NCBI GenBank assembly: GCA_035552195.1 | Contig: DASZLU010000084.1 | Coordinates: forward strand, 1 to 64,000 | Direction of reading: 5' to 3' | DNA from: CAIKMD01 sp035552195 | GTDB taxonomy: Bacteria > Pseudomonadota > Alphaproteobacteria > ATCC43930 > CGMCC-115725 | DNA: 64,000 nt | In this document: positions 1 through 8,716 of the stretch, in pieces | Position numbering within the stretch: position 1 is the first letter of the stretch | Layout of the letters: the number at the start of each line of letters is the position of its first letter | Translations under genes and position numbers: made by a program | The notes under the pieces: generated by a model | The model's input: the letters and a program-made list of their open reading frames with translations, nothing else | What the model was told of the DNA's origin: nothing | The model's database searches: none

Positions 1-537
1 AAAAAGCACGATTTGGAAGATAAGCGCGACTACACCATCGTCGAAGCAGCACTTCCCAATCTCAAAGCGATGCTGCTGAGCAAGAAGGTCGATCTCGCCG
101 CCGCCGGCACGACCGCAATCACCGATCCCGAGCTGCAAGCGCAAACCCGCAACCTTTTCACCCAAGAGGAAGCTGTCGGCCGCACCGAGATGATCATGCT
201 CGCCGCGCGTGACGGTTTCCTCCGGAAGAACCGCGCCGCGGTCGTCGATTTCCTCGAAGACGCTCTACGGGCGCGCCGCTTCTATTTCGATCCCGCCCAT
301 CACAAGGAAGCGGTGGCGATCGTCGCGCAATTCACCAAGCAGCCGGCCGATCAACTTGATGCGTGGCTTTTCACGACGCACGACTATTACCGCGATCCGA
401 ACGGGGTGCCGGATGTCGTCGCGCTGCAAAACAGCGTCGATCTGTTGAAGCAGCTCGGCTTCCTCAAGACCCAGATCGATGCAAAAACATACGTCGATCT
501 CGGCTATGTGAAGGAAGCCGCGGCGCGGTTGAAGTGA
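1..537 (+). CDS. ABC transporter substrate-binding protein, NitT/TauT (NMT1) type, C-terminal part
   Basis: The reading frame is open from base 1, so the N-terminus and signal peptide lie outside the window; about 178 residues remain. The visible part is the C-terminal lobe of a periplasmic binding protein of the nitrate/taurine/thiamine-precursor type. It shares the pattern FDP..IVAQFTKQPADQ..WLFTTHDYY with the complete protein at 20494-21507 (FTKVPAEQ..WLFDKGDYY), so the two are paralogues. It ends on TGA directly against the stop codon of the convergent amidohydrolase. The ligand cannot be read from sequence; the neighbours suggest an aromatic or organic acid. Confidence 0.85.
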   Translation, partial: KKHDLEDKRDYTIVEAALPNLKAMLLSKKVDLAAAGTTAITDPELQAQTRNLFTQEEAVGRTEMIMLAARDGFLRKNRAAVVDFLEDALRARRFYFDPAHHKEAVAIVAQFTKQPADQLDAWLFTTHDYYRDPNGVPDVVALQNSVDLLKQLGFLKTQIDAKTYVDLGYVKEAAARLK

Positions 538-1488
538 TCAGCACCTGAGTCGCGGGATGAGGCGCTCGATATTGCTGCTGTAGAGCGCGTCGAGCGTCTC
601 TTGTGGCAGGCCGTGCTCGTCGAGCCCTTTGAGCGAGAGCCCGACGGAGGAGAACGGATAGTCGCTGCCGAGCAGCACCTGCGATTCCGGAATATAGGCG
701 AAGAGCGCCGCCAGCGTCGGCTTGAAGCAGGCGAGCGCGACGTCGTAATGCAGCTTGCGCAGCTCGTAATCGATGCCCTTCGGCATGCGATCGAGGAACG
801 CGCGGTTCGAGCCCGAATGCAGTATGCGGCCCGAGAGGAATGGGATCGTGCCGCCCGCATGCGAGAAGATGAAGCGGATATCCGGCAGCCGCGCCAAGGT
901 GCCCGAGAACAGCAGGCTCAATACGGCGCGGCTCGTGTCGTGCGGATATTCGATCAACGCATCCGGCACCCATTCCATCAGACCGGTCGAGCACGGCGCG
1001 GCGAGCGGATGGACATAGACCAGCGCCTTGCGCCGGTTCAGCTCCTCGAACACCTCGTTATATTCCGGATCGCCGATCCATCGATCGCCATAGCTCGTCA
1101 TTAGCTGAATGCCGTCGGCCTTCAGCGTGTCGAGCGCGTATTCGAGCTCTTTGAGCGTGCCCTCGACATCGGGCATCGGCACCGGCGCAAAGAGACCGAA
1201 GCGGCCGGGGTTATCGCGGCTCAGTTGGGTCGCAAATTCATTGCAGACGCGGGCAAGCCTGCGATTGCCCTCTTTGTCGAGCATGCGCACGCCCGGTGGC
1301 GAGAGCGAGAGGATCGCTGTCTGTACCCCGTGCTTGTCCATTTCCTCGAGCGTCTTGGCCGGCGTCCATGTCGCTACGCCGGGAAAATTGACGCCGCTGC
1401 GGTCGTTGGCGGCTGTCGTGCGCATCGCGTCGAGATATTGCGGCGGATAGAAATGATGATGGACGTCGACGCGGCGCTCGGACGACAT
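538..1488 (-). CDS. Amidohydrolase-2 family protein, ACMSD-like decarboxylase or hydrolase
   Basis: 316 residues. The N-terminal HHH of VDVHHHFYP supplies the HxH metal pair of the amidohydrolase-2 family. Later landmarks are HPLAAP, FSHAGGTIPFL (metal or catalytic His) and GSDYPF (the C-terminal metal Asp). This order is that of 2-amino-3-carboxymuconate-6-semialdehyde decarboxylase (ACMSD) and gamma-resorcylate decarboxylase relatives, which are usually cytosolic zinc enzymes removing a carboxylate or hydrolysing a ring-cleavage product. The ATG has a strong ribosome site (GGGGAGGGG). It is transcribed away from the Rieske oxygenase at 1557. The exact substrate is unknown. An ACMSD role would fit the bicupin at 5664-6959, but that link is inference. 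Confidence 0.85.
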   Translation of the reverse strand: MSSERRVDVHHHFYPPQYLDAMRTTAANDRSGVNFPGVATWTPAKTLEEMDKHGVQTAILSLSPPGVRMLDKEGNRRLARVCNEFATQLSRDNPGRFGLFAPVPMPDVEGTLKELEYALDTLKADGIQLMTSYGDRWIGDPEYNEVFEELNRRKALVYVHPLAAPCSTGLMEWVPDALIEYPHDTSRAVLSLLFSGTLARLPDIRFIFSHAGGTIPFLSGRILHSGSNRAFLDRMPKGIDYELRKLHYDVALACFKPTLAALFAYIPESQVLLGSDYPFSSVGLSLKGLDEHGLPQETLDALYSSNIERLIPRLRC

Positions 1489-1556
1489 GGCCCCTCCCCT
1501 AGGACTGCTTCTCTCGCAGGGTTTTACGCGTTTCCCGCGGATGCTACCAATAGGGA

Positions 1557-2834
1557 ATGAAGCTCGAGGATCACCAGCTCCTGGCCGAAACCAGCGCCGG
1601 AACCGCGATGGGAAATCTCCTGCGCCGCTATTGGTTTCCGGCGATCCTCAGCCGCGAGCTCGAGGCCGGCGGCGCCCCGGTGCGGGTGCGGCTGCTCGGC
1701 GAGGATCTGATCGCTTTCCGCAATACCGCGGGCAAGGTCGGACTTTTCGGCGAGCGTTGCGCGCATCGCGGCGCGTCTTTGTTCTTCGGCCGGAATGCCG
1801 ATTGCAAGCTGCGCTGCTGGTATCACGGCTGGCAATACGAGCTTGACGGCACCTGCACCGATCAGCCCAACGAGCCGCCGCAAACCCAATTCAAGCAGCA
1901 TGTGAGGCAGAAGGCTTATCCCTCCATCGAGAGGAACGGCGTCGTTTGGACCTATATGGGCCCGTCGGAGACGCGCCCGACCCTGCCCGATCTCGAATTT
2001 CTAACCGTGCCCGACAGCCATGTCTATGTCTCGAAACGCTTGCAGCGCTGTCATTGGACGCAGGGCATGGAAGGCGATCTCGATTCCGCGCATCTCAGCA
2101 TCCTGCACAGCGATCTCTTGAAGCAGCGCGCCGCCAATCCGCACAACCGCTCGGCAATTTGGGCGATGCGCGAGCTGCAGCCCGAGATCAAGACGGAAGC
2201 GATGCCGAATGGGCTGCTGCTTGCGGCCAAACGCGCCGCCGAGGCCGATACCTATTATTGGCGCGTCAATCAGTGGTTCATGCCGTGTTTCACCAACTGG
2301 CCGATCCCGGGCGACAATCCGCAGGCCGGCCACGCATGGGTCCCGATCGACGACACCCAATGCTGGGTCTTCACGTTCTCCTGGCATCCGGCGCGCCCGC
2401 TGCGTGAGGACGAACTCGCGCTGATGCGCGGCGGCTCCGACATCCATGAACCGGTCGATCCGAAAACTTTCGAGCCGCTGCACAACAAGAGCAACGATTA
2501 CGCCGGACCAAATACGAATAAGCCGTGCCAGCCCTGGATGGGCGTGACAGCGCTGCAAGCGCAGGATTTGGCGATGACCGAGAGTATGGGACCGCTCTAC
2601 GACCGCACACAGGAGAACCTTTCCGCCTCCGATCTGGTCGTCGCGCAAGCGCGGCGTCGGCTGATCGTCGCGGCGCGTGATCTCGCCAAAGGCGTCGAGC
2701 CGCCGGGGCGCGAGGCCGCCGCCTATCGCCTGCGCCCGCTGGCGATGGAATTGCCGCGCGACGTGAGCGATTGGCGCGAGGCCGTTGCCGAACGCATGGA
2801 TGCGCGGCCCGAGACCTTCCGCGTCTCGGTTTGA
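1557..2834 (+). CDS. Rieske [2Fe-2S] aromatic ring-hydroxylating oxygenase, phthalate-dioxygenase-like
   Basis: 425 residues, typical of single-subunit-type Rieske oxygenases. The Rieske cluster ligands are C68/H70 (CAHRGA) and C87/H90 (CWYHGW). The mononuclear iron site is D176-x2-H179-x4-H184 in LDSAHLSILH. Family members take electrons from a separate reductase and insert oxygen into aromatic acids such as phthalate or vanillate, sometimes causing O-demethylation. No reductase or ferredoxin gene is visible in the window, so the electron donor must lie elsewhere. The AEC carrier starts 21 bases downstream and is probably co-transcribed. Substrate not deducible. Confidence 0.92.
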   Translation: MKLEDHQLLAETSAGTAMGNLLRRYWFPAILSRELEAGGAPVRVRLLGEDLIAFRNTAGKVGLFGERCAHRGASLFFGRNADCKLRCWYHGWQYELDGTCTDQPNEPPQTQFKQHVRQKAYPSIERNGVVWTYMGPSETRPTLPDLEFLTVPDSHVYVSKRLQRCHWTQGMEGDLDSAHLSILHSDLLKQRAANPHNRSAIWAMRELQPEIKTEAMPNGLLLAAKRAAEADTYYWRVNQWFMPCFTNWPIPGDNPQAGHAWVPIDDTQCWVFTFSWHPARPLREDELALMRGGSDIHEPVDPKTFEPLHNKSNDYAGPNTNKPCQPWMGVTALQAQDLAMTESMGPLYDRTQENLSASDLVVAQARRRLIVAARDLAKGVEPPGREAAAYRLRPLAMELPRDVSDWREAVAERMDARPETFRVSV

Positions 2835-2855
2835 TCGCAACGACAGAACGCTCGC

Positions 2856-3734
2856 GTGATCGAAACCATCCTGACCGCCATCGCGCCGGTCATGTTGACC
2901 GCGCTGATCGGCTATTTCTGGACGCGATCCGGCCGCAGCATCGAAGCCAACGGCCTGACTCAGATCGTCACCGAAATCGGCACGCCCTGCCTCGTCTTCT
3001 CGACCTTCGCCAAGATGAGCGTGCCGGCCGGCGCCTTCGCCGTGACCGCGGCGGCGTCGCTCACCATCCTCATCGGTTTTCTGATCGTCGCGAGCGCGGT
3101 GCTGAAATTCTGCGGCCTCAGCCTTCGCACGTATCTGCCATCGATGGCTTTCCCCAACACGGGCAATCTCGGCGTTCCGTTGGCGCTTTATGCCTTCGGT
3201 AATGAAGGACTCGCCTATGCGATCGTCTTCCTTTGCTTCACCTCGGTGATGAATTTCACCATCGGTCAGGCCATCGCCGCCGGCACCATGAGCTGGCGGG
3301 CGATCGTCAAGATGCCGATCATCTACGCCGTGGTGCTGGGCGTTGCCGTTACCGAATTCGGTATCCCCGTACCGCAATTCCTCGGCAACACGATCAACCT
3401 GCTCGGCAGCATCACCGTGCCGCTGATGCTGCTGATGCTCGGCGTGTCGCTCGGCTCGCTGCGCGTCGCGGCGTTTCCGCGGGCCTTCATGCTGTCTCTA
3501 CTGCGTGTCGGCATGGGCGCCGGGCTCGGCTTCGGGGTGACCGCGTTCTTCGGCCTTACCGGCGCGGCGCGCGCCGCCGTCGTCATGCAAAGCTCGATGC
3601 CGGCGGCGGTATTCAACTATCTCTTCGCGCTGCGCTACCAGAACCAGCCCGAGGAAGTTGCCGGCATCGTCGTGGTATCGACGCTCGTCACCATCGCGAC
3701 CGCGCCGGCCCTACTTTATTTTCTCCTCGGCTGA
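2856..3734 (+). CDS. AEC (auxin efflux carrier) family transporter
   Basis: 292 residues, GTG start. The sequence is almost entirely hydrophobic helices, with the family features of an early GYFWTRSG segment, a small-residue NTGNLGVPLALYAFG segment in the middle (the conserved N..N..PL region of AEC proteins) and a LMLLMLGVSLG helix. Bacterial AEC members move malate, malonate or other carboxylates across the inner membrane. It follows the Rieske oxygenase by 21 bases and probably carries that enzyme's substrate or product; direction and substrate are not known. Confidence 0.85.
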   Translation: MIETILTAIAPVMLTALIGYFWTRSGRSIEANGLTQIVTEIGTPCLVFSTFAKMSVPAGAFAVTAAASLTILIGFLIVASAVLKFCGLSLRTYLPSMAFPNTGNLGVPLALYAFGNEGLAYAIVFLCFTSVMNFTIGQAIAAGTMSWRAIVKMPIIYAVVLGVAVTEFGIPVPQFLGNTINLLGSITVPLMLLMLGVSLGSLRVAAFPRAFMLSLLRVGMGAGLGFGVTAFFGLTGAARAAVVMQSSMPAAVFNYLFALRYQNQPEEVAGIVVVSTLVTIATAPALLYFLLG

Positions 3735-3744
3735 CCCGCCCGCG

Positions 3745-4356
3745 TCAGCGCGCATGATCCTTCGATAGGCGCGTCGCGATGTTGAGCACTTCGCTGGCAG
3801 GCTTGCCGTCGATCTCGCGCGTATGGGCGAGGCGGAGCAACGCCGCGCTGATGCTGGGCAACTCGACCGGAATGCGCCGATCGATGGCGCCCGCGGCGAA
3901 TGCGACATCTTGCAGATCGTTGTCGAGGATGGGCGGGATCACCGTGTCCCAAACGTGCTGGCCGATGAGCTGACCAACCGGAAACATGAAGCGGCCGCGC
4001 AAGTGATTCTGAATGCGGCATCGGCTCGGCCCGAGCGGCTCGACCAGCCAGCCCTCGCTGTGCGGAAACGCGTCCTCATACCCGGCATTGTCGGGAAGGC
4101 GCTCGCCCCAGGAGACGACATAGTCCTCGGCCCGCGTGACGCGTGCAATGCGATAGGCTTGGCGTCCCATCACATTGTGCAGGATCGGCACTTCGAGACC
4201 GGCGCGCGGATGACGCGCCTCGGTATCGTCGCAGTCGATCGACATGTGAAATTGATTGGCCGTCATCGCATGTCGCAGGTCCGACAGCCATTCCCAGACC
4301 TGGTCGGCCGGCTTCTCGACGACAAGCTCGCGCTTGCACTCAAATGCTTCCGCCAT
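3745..4356 (-). CDS. SRPBCC (START/Bet v1-like) family protein
   Basis: About 203 residues. It begins with the typical SRPBCC opening (FECKRELVVEKPADQVWEWL, then a strand-rich body containing a WLVEPLGPSRCRI segment), giving a hydrophobic ligand-binding cavity. I chose the ATG at 4356, not 4368, because GGAGGGG lies between the two ATGs at good spacing for the second. The family includes polyketide cyclases, CoxG-like and ligand carriers; no catalytic set identifies this one. It is convergent with the AEC gene and divergent from the M24 gene, with a small operator-like palindrome in the shared upstream region. Confidence 0.75.
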   Translation of the reverse strand: MAEAFECKRELVVEKPADQVWEWLSDLRHAMTANQFHMSIDCDDTEARHPRAGLEVPILHNVMGRQAYRIARVTRAEDYVVSWGERLPDNAGYEDAFPHSEGWLVEPLGPSRCRIQNHLRGRFMFPVGQLIGQHVWDTVIPPILDNDLQDVAFAAGAIDRRIPVELPSISAALLRLAHTREIDGKPASEVLNIATRLSKDHAR

Positions 4357-4412
4357 GTCCCCTCCCATCTGCGCGCCGTGCGATCGGCACGCTCACGCGA
4401 TTCGGCGCTCGA

Positions 4413-4431
4413 TGACAGGGTATTGTCAATA
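4413..4431. promoter_or_regulatory. Possible operator between divergent genes
   Basis: The short gap between the SRPBCC gene (minus) and the M24 gene (plus) contains TGACA-N6-TGTCA (4413-4417 and 4424-4428), overlapping the perfect odd palindrome TATTGTCAATA (4421-4431). The locally AT-rich site lies where a shared promoter would be expected. Which protein binds it is unknown. Confidence 0.35.
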
Positions 4432-4460
4432 TCACGGGGCCGACTTCATAATCGCGCTGC

Positions 4461-5654
4461 ATGAGCGCCGCCGATAGCGCAGCCCCACCGAGATTCTCGC
4501 GCGCGGAACGCGATCGCCGCTGGGCTAGGCTGCGCGCGTTGATGCGCAAGGACGGTCTCGATGTCATCATCGTGCCGCCGCATACCGGACACCATGACCA
4601 TTTTTCGGCGAACGCACGCTATCTGACCGGGCTCGGGGGCTATTCGCTCGAAATTGGTGCGGTCTTCCCGCTCGAAGGCGACGTCACGGCGGTAACGGTT
4701 CCCGATGTCGTGCCGGAAAAATGGCGCGCACAGCAGGACTGGGTCGCCGATATCCGCTCGACCGGCCGCGCCTTCGGCGACGGGCTGATCGCACGCCTGA
4801 AAGAATTGGGACTGGGCAAAGCGACGATCGGTATTGCCGGCTGGCGCAACGTGCCGCGTTTCGAAGACGGACTGCTGCCGCAACCGTTGCATGCCAAGCT
4901 CGTAGCGGAATTCCCCGGCGCCGCCCTGGTCGATGCCACGCGGGTTCTCGACCGCGCACGCTACGCCAAGAGCGACGAAGAGATCGAGTTCCTGCGCCGC
5001 AGCACGGCGCTCGCCGAGGCGGCGATCAAGGCGATGCACAGCGTCGCGCGACCCGGCGTCACCGAAGCTTCGGTCTACGCGGCGATGCTCGCGGCGATGG
5101 TCGAGCGCGGCGGCGAGGTCCCGGCGATGATCATGTGGTCGGCCGGGACCGGCGCGGCGCTGGCGTCGGCGGGACCGCCGCTGCTGCGGCCGTTGGCGGC
5201 CGGCGATATCGTGCGTGTCGAGGTCGAGGGTCGGTATGCGGGGTATTGCGGCCAGGTCACGCAAATGGCGAGGCTCGGCAAGCTGCCCTCGTCCTATCGC
5301 GATCTCTGGCGCTTGCAGCAAGATGCGCTCCAGGCCTGCAACGAAGCCATGCGGCCCGGCATCACCCTCGGCGAACTGGCAGCCCGTACCTTGGTGGTCG
5401 CGAAAGGCACGCCGTGCAAAATCAAATTCCTCATGCACGGGCGCGGACTGGGTGACGATGCGCCGATCTACGTCTTCAATGCACCCGACGAGATCCAGCA
5501 ATGGCCGATTGAGGAGAATGCCTCGTTCATCGCCAAGCCCGTCGTCACGCGCGACGGCTATCCCGACATCATGTGGGGCGATTCGATCGTCGTCACGGCG
5601 CGCGGACCGGAGCGCCTCGGCAGCATGACGCCCGAATTCACCGAGCTCGGCTAA
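4461..5654 (+). CDS. M24 (creatinase/aminopeptidase P fold) protein with degenerate metal site
   Basis: 397 residues: a creatinase N-terminal domain (about 15-165) and a pita-bread M24 domain (about 175-390). In metal-dependent M24 peptidases five ligands (D, D, H, E, E) hold two metals. Here the aligned positions are E254 and Q265 (in EVEGRYAGYCGQVTQ), H326 (MHGRG), K359 (FIAKP) and A380 (VVTARG), so only the His clearly survives. This argues against a Xaa-Pro dipeptidase and for a metal-independent hydrolase in the manner of creatinase, or a non-catalytic homologue. The lead residues ARYLTGLGG fit the N-domain. The substrate may be a small amidine or amide, but that is speculation. Confidence 0.82.
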   Translation: MSAADSAAPPRFSRAERDRRWARLRALMRKDGLDVIIVPPHTGHHDHFSANARYLTGLGGYSLEIGAVFPLEGDVTAVTVPDVVPEKWRAQQDWVADIRSTGRAFGDGLIARLKELGLGKATIGIAGWRNVPRFEDGLLPQPLHAKLVAEFPGAALVDATRVLDRARYAKSDEEIEFLRRSTALAEAAIKAMHSVARPGVTEASVYAAMLAAMVERGGEVPAMIMWSAGTGAALASAGPPLLRPLAAGDIVRVEVEGRYAGYCGQVTQMARLGKLPSSYRDLWRLQQDALQACNEAMRPGITLGELAARTLVVAKGTPCKIKFLMHGRGLGDDAPIYVFNAPDEIQQWPIEENASFIAKPVVTRDGYPDIMWGDSIVVTARGPERLGSMTPEFTELG

Positions 5655-5663
5655 GCCGACGCG

Positions 5664-6959
5664 CTATTCGGCAGCCGCGGCCGGCGCCGCCGCTTTGTCG
5701 AGCATGGTTTTGCGCATCCGCACCGCGATCTGCGTCCGCCGGCGATATTCGTCCCAGCCCCAGAACGGCTGTGGGAACGGCGGATTGAGATGGCCGCAAC
5801 TCTTGCAGGTGCGCAGCTCGGCTGAATCGTTGAACGCGTTTGCGCTGGCCGCGCTTTGCGAGATCGTCGGCAGGCCGATGATCGCCGGATCTGTCGGCTC
5901 GTCGAGCGGATCGGGAAATTGATCGGCGGCGTAGTCGCGCCGGAACAGCTCCTGGTCGCATTTCTCGCAATAGAAGAGAATGGCTTCGTTCTGCGCCTCA
6001 TCGACCGCTTGCCGCTGGGTGATGACGACGAGCGCCGTCGCGAAGGAAGGCGATTGACCGGGCTTATCGCCGACGGGATGCGTGGTGGGGCCGACGCGGA
6101 CGAACCCTGGATAGGGATAGGGCGCGCCCTCCGCGCCCAGGCAGACGAGCACTTCCTGCACGGTGTTGAAATGGACAAAATAGCCGCGCTCGGCATGGCT
6201 CGCACCGAATACCGCCGTACACGGCACCATCGCGCCGGGCGCAAAATAGGGAAACATCGGCGAGAGCTGTGTTTGCTCGGCGCGGCCGCGGAGATAGGCG
6301 TTCTCTTTGAGCGGCACCCGATCCGGCGGCGCCGTGCCGATCGTGAGGGACGCCTTGTCACGCGGCGCCGCTTCCGTGAGCGTTCCTTTGCGGCGCGCGC
6401 GTTCTCCGCTTTCCGCATCTCGGATCTCTGCCGCGACCGCTTCCCACGCGAAGGGACTCAGATCGATCGCCGGCAATACCACACCGCTCGTCGGGCACGT
6501 GCGCAGCTTTGTATCGGCATTGAAAGTGTGGCAGGCGCGCAGATAGGCCTCCTGCGGCAGTTCCTCCGCGCAATCCCAGGTGATGCGGCTGATTTCCTGT
6601 CCGGTGGCGCCCGAATACCACGCAACCGCCTCGAGCCCAGGCTGCTCGGCCTTGTAGCGGAGTTGGACGGATTCGGTTTTCGGCACGATCCGATGCGGCG
6701 TACCCGCCGGCACATAGACGAAATCCCCGACCGTCATGTCGAAATAGCGAACCGGCCCGGCGCGGAACTCCACCCGCGCCTCCCCCGACATCTGCGCCAG
6801 CATGGTGTCCTGCTCGCAGATCAGGAAGAAAGGCTGCGGCACGCTATTGCGGCTTAGATGGAGCTGCGGATCGATGCCGAGCTCGAGCATCGGCATCTCG
6901 TCATAGGATTGGCGCAGAGCGGCTTCTTTGAACGTGTCGAAATTATTCTTGCGTCGCAT
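5664..6959 (-). CDS. Bicupin with 3-hydroxyanthranilate-3,4-dioxygenase-like C-terminal half
   Basis: 431 residues from the ATG at 6959; a GTG lies immediately before it, but GGGGGAAGCG is spaced better for the ATG. Two cupins are present. The first (about 35-110) keeps the second cupin motif (PAGTPHRI) but lacks a clear H-x5-E. The second has H263-x5-E269 (HFNTVQE) and H294 as likely Fe(II) ligands, followed by C331-x2-C334 and C385-x2-C388 (YCEKC, CKSCG). The paired CxxC tail after a cupin matches the rubredoxin-like iron site of bacterial 3-hydroxyanthranilate dioxygenase (HAO), though HAO has one cupin and about 175 residues. Probable ring-cleaving dioxygenase; last gene of the 10884-5664 operon. 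Confidence 0.75.
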   Translation of the reverse strand: MRRKNNFDTFKEAALRQSYDEMPMLELGIDPQLHLSRNSVPQPFFLICEQDTMLAQMSGEARVEFRAGPVRYFDMTVGDFVYVPAGTPHRIVPKTESVQLRYKAEQPGLEAVAWYSGATGQEISRITWDCAEELPQEAYLRACHTFNADTKLRTCPTSGVVLPAIDLSPFAWEAVAAEIRDAESGERARRKGTLTEAAPRDKASLTIGTAPPDRVPLKENAYLRGRAEQTQLSPMFPYFAPGAMVPCTAVFGASHAERGYFVHFNTVQEVLVCLGAEGAPYPYPGFVRVGPTTHPVGDKPGQSPSFATALVVITQRQAVDEAQNEAILFYCEKCDQELFRRDYAADQFPDPLDEPTDPAIIGLPTISQSAASANAFNDSAELRTCKSCGHLNPPFPQPFWGWDEYRRRTQIAVRMRKTMLDKAAAPAAAAE

Positions 6960-6985
6960 CACGCTTCCCCCATCGGATTAGCGAC

Positions 6986-8716
6986 TCAATTCGCGCGTAC
7001 GCCAAAGCGCACGGAGATGATCCGCACCAGCGCCGCGGCAACAAGGCTGATCAGCACGATAATAACACCGATCACCGCCGCTGGGCCGAGCCGGCCGTCG
7101 GCGAGAAAATCGAGCTGGAGCACCGCGAGCGGCCTCGTCTCGCCAGTCGACAGCAGGATCACGAGGCCGATCTGGCGGATCGTCGCGGCAAAGACCAGAA
7201 CCGCCACCACCGACACCGCCGGCGCGGTGAGCGGCAGGATTACGCGGCAGAAGGCCGAGAGCCAGGACGCGCCGGAGAGCCGCGCGGCTTCCTCGATCTC
7301 GGCGCCGAGCTGCAGCATATGCACCTTGATGACCTGCACGCCGAGCGTCATGGCCGAGAGGAAGCTGACGAGGATCATGACCCAGATCGTGCCGTAGATC
7401 GGCGCGAAGATCGGCACCTGGATCACCATGAAGAGATAACCGAAGCCGAGCACGATGCCAGGGATCGAGATCGGCAGCCAGGAAAGGATATCGATGGTCG
7501 CCTGCCAGCGCGTCTTCAGCCGCACGGCGCAATAGGCGACGACGACGTAAACACAGGCCGCCGCCAACGCCGTGCCGATGCCGAGCGTCAGCATGTTCCA
7601 GAACGCCTGGTTGAACGTCACATCGGCGAAAGCATCGCGCCAATGATCGAGCGTCCACATCTGGGCAAGGCCGAAGAAGCCGAAGAGCTTCATGATGCTG
7701 CCGACCAGCAACAGGCCGAGCGGCAGCAGGCTCATCACCAGCACGATCGTCGCGACGGTGAAGAACGCCGGCCAGCGCCACGCGTTGAGACGGACGATGC
7801 GCGACTGATACTTGCCCGAGACGACGGTGTAACTGCGCCGCGTCGCCGCCCAGCGCTGCAGCACGATCAGCGGCAGCATCGCCAGCAGCACCGAGGAGGC
7901 GAGAACGCCGCCTTCGGCGTAGGCCGGTGGGTCGTGCGAGATGAGCTGATAGATCTGTGTCGAGTAGACGTAAAAATTGAACGGGACGCCGAGAAAGAGC
8001 TCGATCTCGAACGCGCCGAGACCGTAGATCAGCGACATCAGCAGCACGACGATGATCGCCGGCGTCAACAGCGGTACGACGATGCGGATCAACGTACCGA
8101 GGGTCGATGCGCCCGCGATCTGCGCCGCTTCCTCGATCGAACCGTCGAGATTGCGGAACGCCGGCGTCAACAGCATCACTTTGACCGAGAGCGCGGTCGT
8201 GGTCAGATGCGCGAAAATGATGCCCCAGAAAGAATAGAGATCGAACGGCGCGGTCGCGGCGATGCCCCAATCGATCAGCCATTTGTTGGCGAGGCCGTAA
8301 TTCGGATCGAAGAGCAGCAGCCAGCCTTGCGTGACGCCGAGCGCCGGCAGGAAGAACAATATCCAGAAGCCGAATTCGAGCCAGCGCGTGAAAGGCAGGT
8401 CTGTCCGTGCCAGGAGCCGGGCAATCGGGATCGCCACTGGCAGCGAGATGCCTTGCGTCGCGAACTGCACCTTTAGCGTGTTGAGGATCGCGGTCAGAAC
8501 GTCGGCATCGGCAAAAGCCGAGCGCCAGGTTGCAAAACCCTGGCTTTGAAAGACGCGCGAGGGCAGCAGCGAGTTGATGACCACCGCGAGGATGGGATAG
8601 AGCACCAGGAACGCGAGGACGATCACCAGCGCGCCGACCAGTGTCGCTTGCGTCGTCGCCGGCGAGAGCCAGCGGCGCGGCCGGTCGAGCTCGGGTGTCA
8701 GCGCCAACTGGGCCAT
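6986..8716 (-). CDS. ABC transporter permease, two fused permease domains (FbpB/ThiP-like)
   Basis: 576 residues, about 12 membrane helices in two homologous halves. Each half carries an EAA loop: EEAAQIAGAS near residue 200 and EEAARLSGAS near residue 480. Fused double permeases of this kind serve iron(III), thiamine, polyamine or 2-aminoethylphosphonate importers. The start has AGGA seven bases upstream. No ATPase gene lies next to it. The binding protein at 11012-12124, divergent across a palindrome, is of the matching structural class and is the likely partner. It is flanked in the same operon by a Rieske oxygenase and the bicupin, which suggests an organic substrate. Confidence 0.9.
   Translation of the reverse strand: MAQLALTPELDRPRRWLSPATTQATLVGALVIVLAFLVLYPILAVVINSLLPSRVFQSQGFATWRSAFADADVLTAILNTLKVQFATQGISLPVAIPIARLLARTDLPFTRWLEFGFWILFFLPALGVTQGWLLLFDPNYGLANKWLIDWGIAATAPFDLYSFWGIIFAHLTTTALSVKVMLLTPAFRNLDGSIEEAAQIAGASTLGTLIRIVVPLLTPAIIVVLLMSLIYGLGAFEIELFLGVPFNFYVYSTQIYQLISHDPPAYAEGGVLASSVLLAMLPLIVLQRWAATRRSYTVVSGKYQSRIVRLNAWRWPAFFTVATIVLVMSLLPLGLLLVGSIMKLFGFFGLAQMWTLDHWRDAFADVTFNQAFWNMLTLGIGTALAAACVYVVVAYCAVRLKTRWQATIDILSWLPISIPGIVLGFGYLFMVIQVPIFAPIYGTIWVMILVSFLSAMTLGVQVIKVHMLQLGAEIEEAARLSGASWLSAFCRVILPLTAPAVSVVAVLVFAATIRQIGLVILLSTGETRPLAVLQLDFLADGRLGPAAVIGVIIVLISLVAAALVRIISVRFGVRAN

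Noticed and set aside
2001..3377. 458-codon open frame antisense to the Rieske and AEC genes
   Set aside because: It is a high-GC shadow frame: composition is Arg/Asp/His-rich, no domain is visible, and it spans two genes with clear motifs on the other strand.
6978..8282. 434-codon minus-strand frame overlapping the ABC permease in another frame
   Set aside because: The 6986-8716 frame has both EAA loops and regular helices; this one is an Arg-rich offset reading of the same bases.
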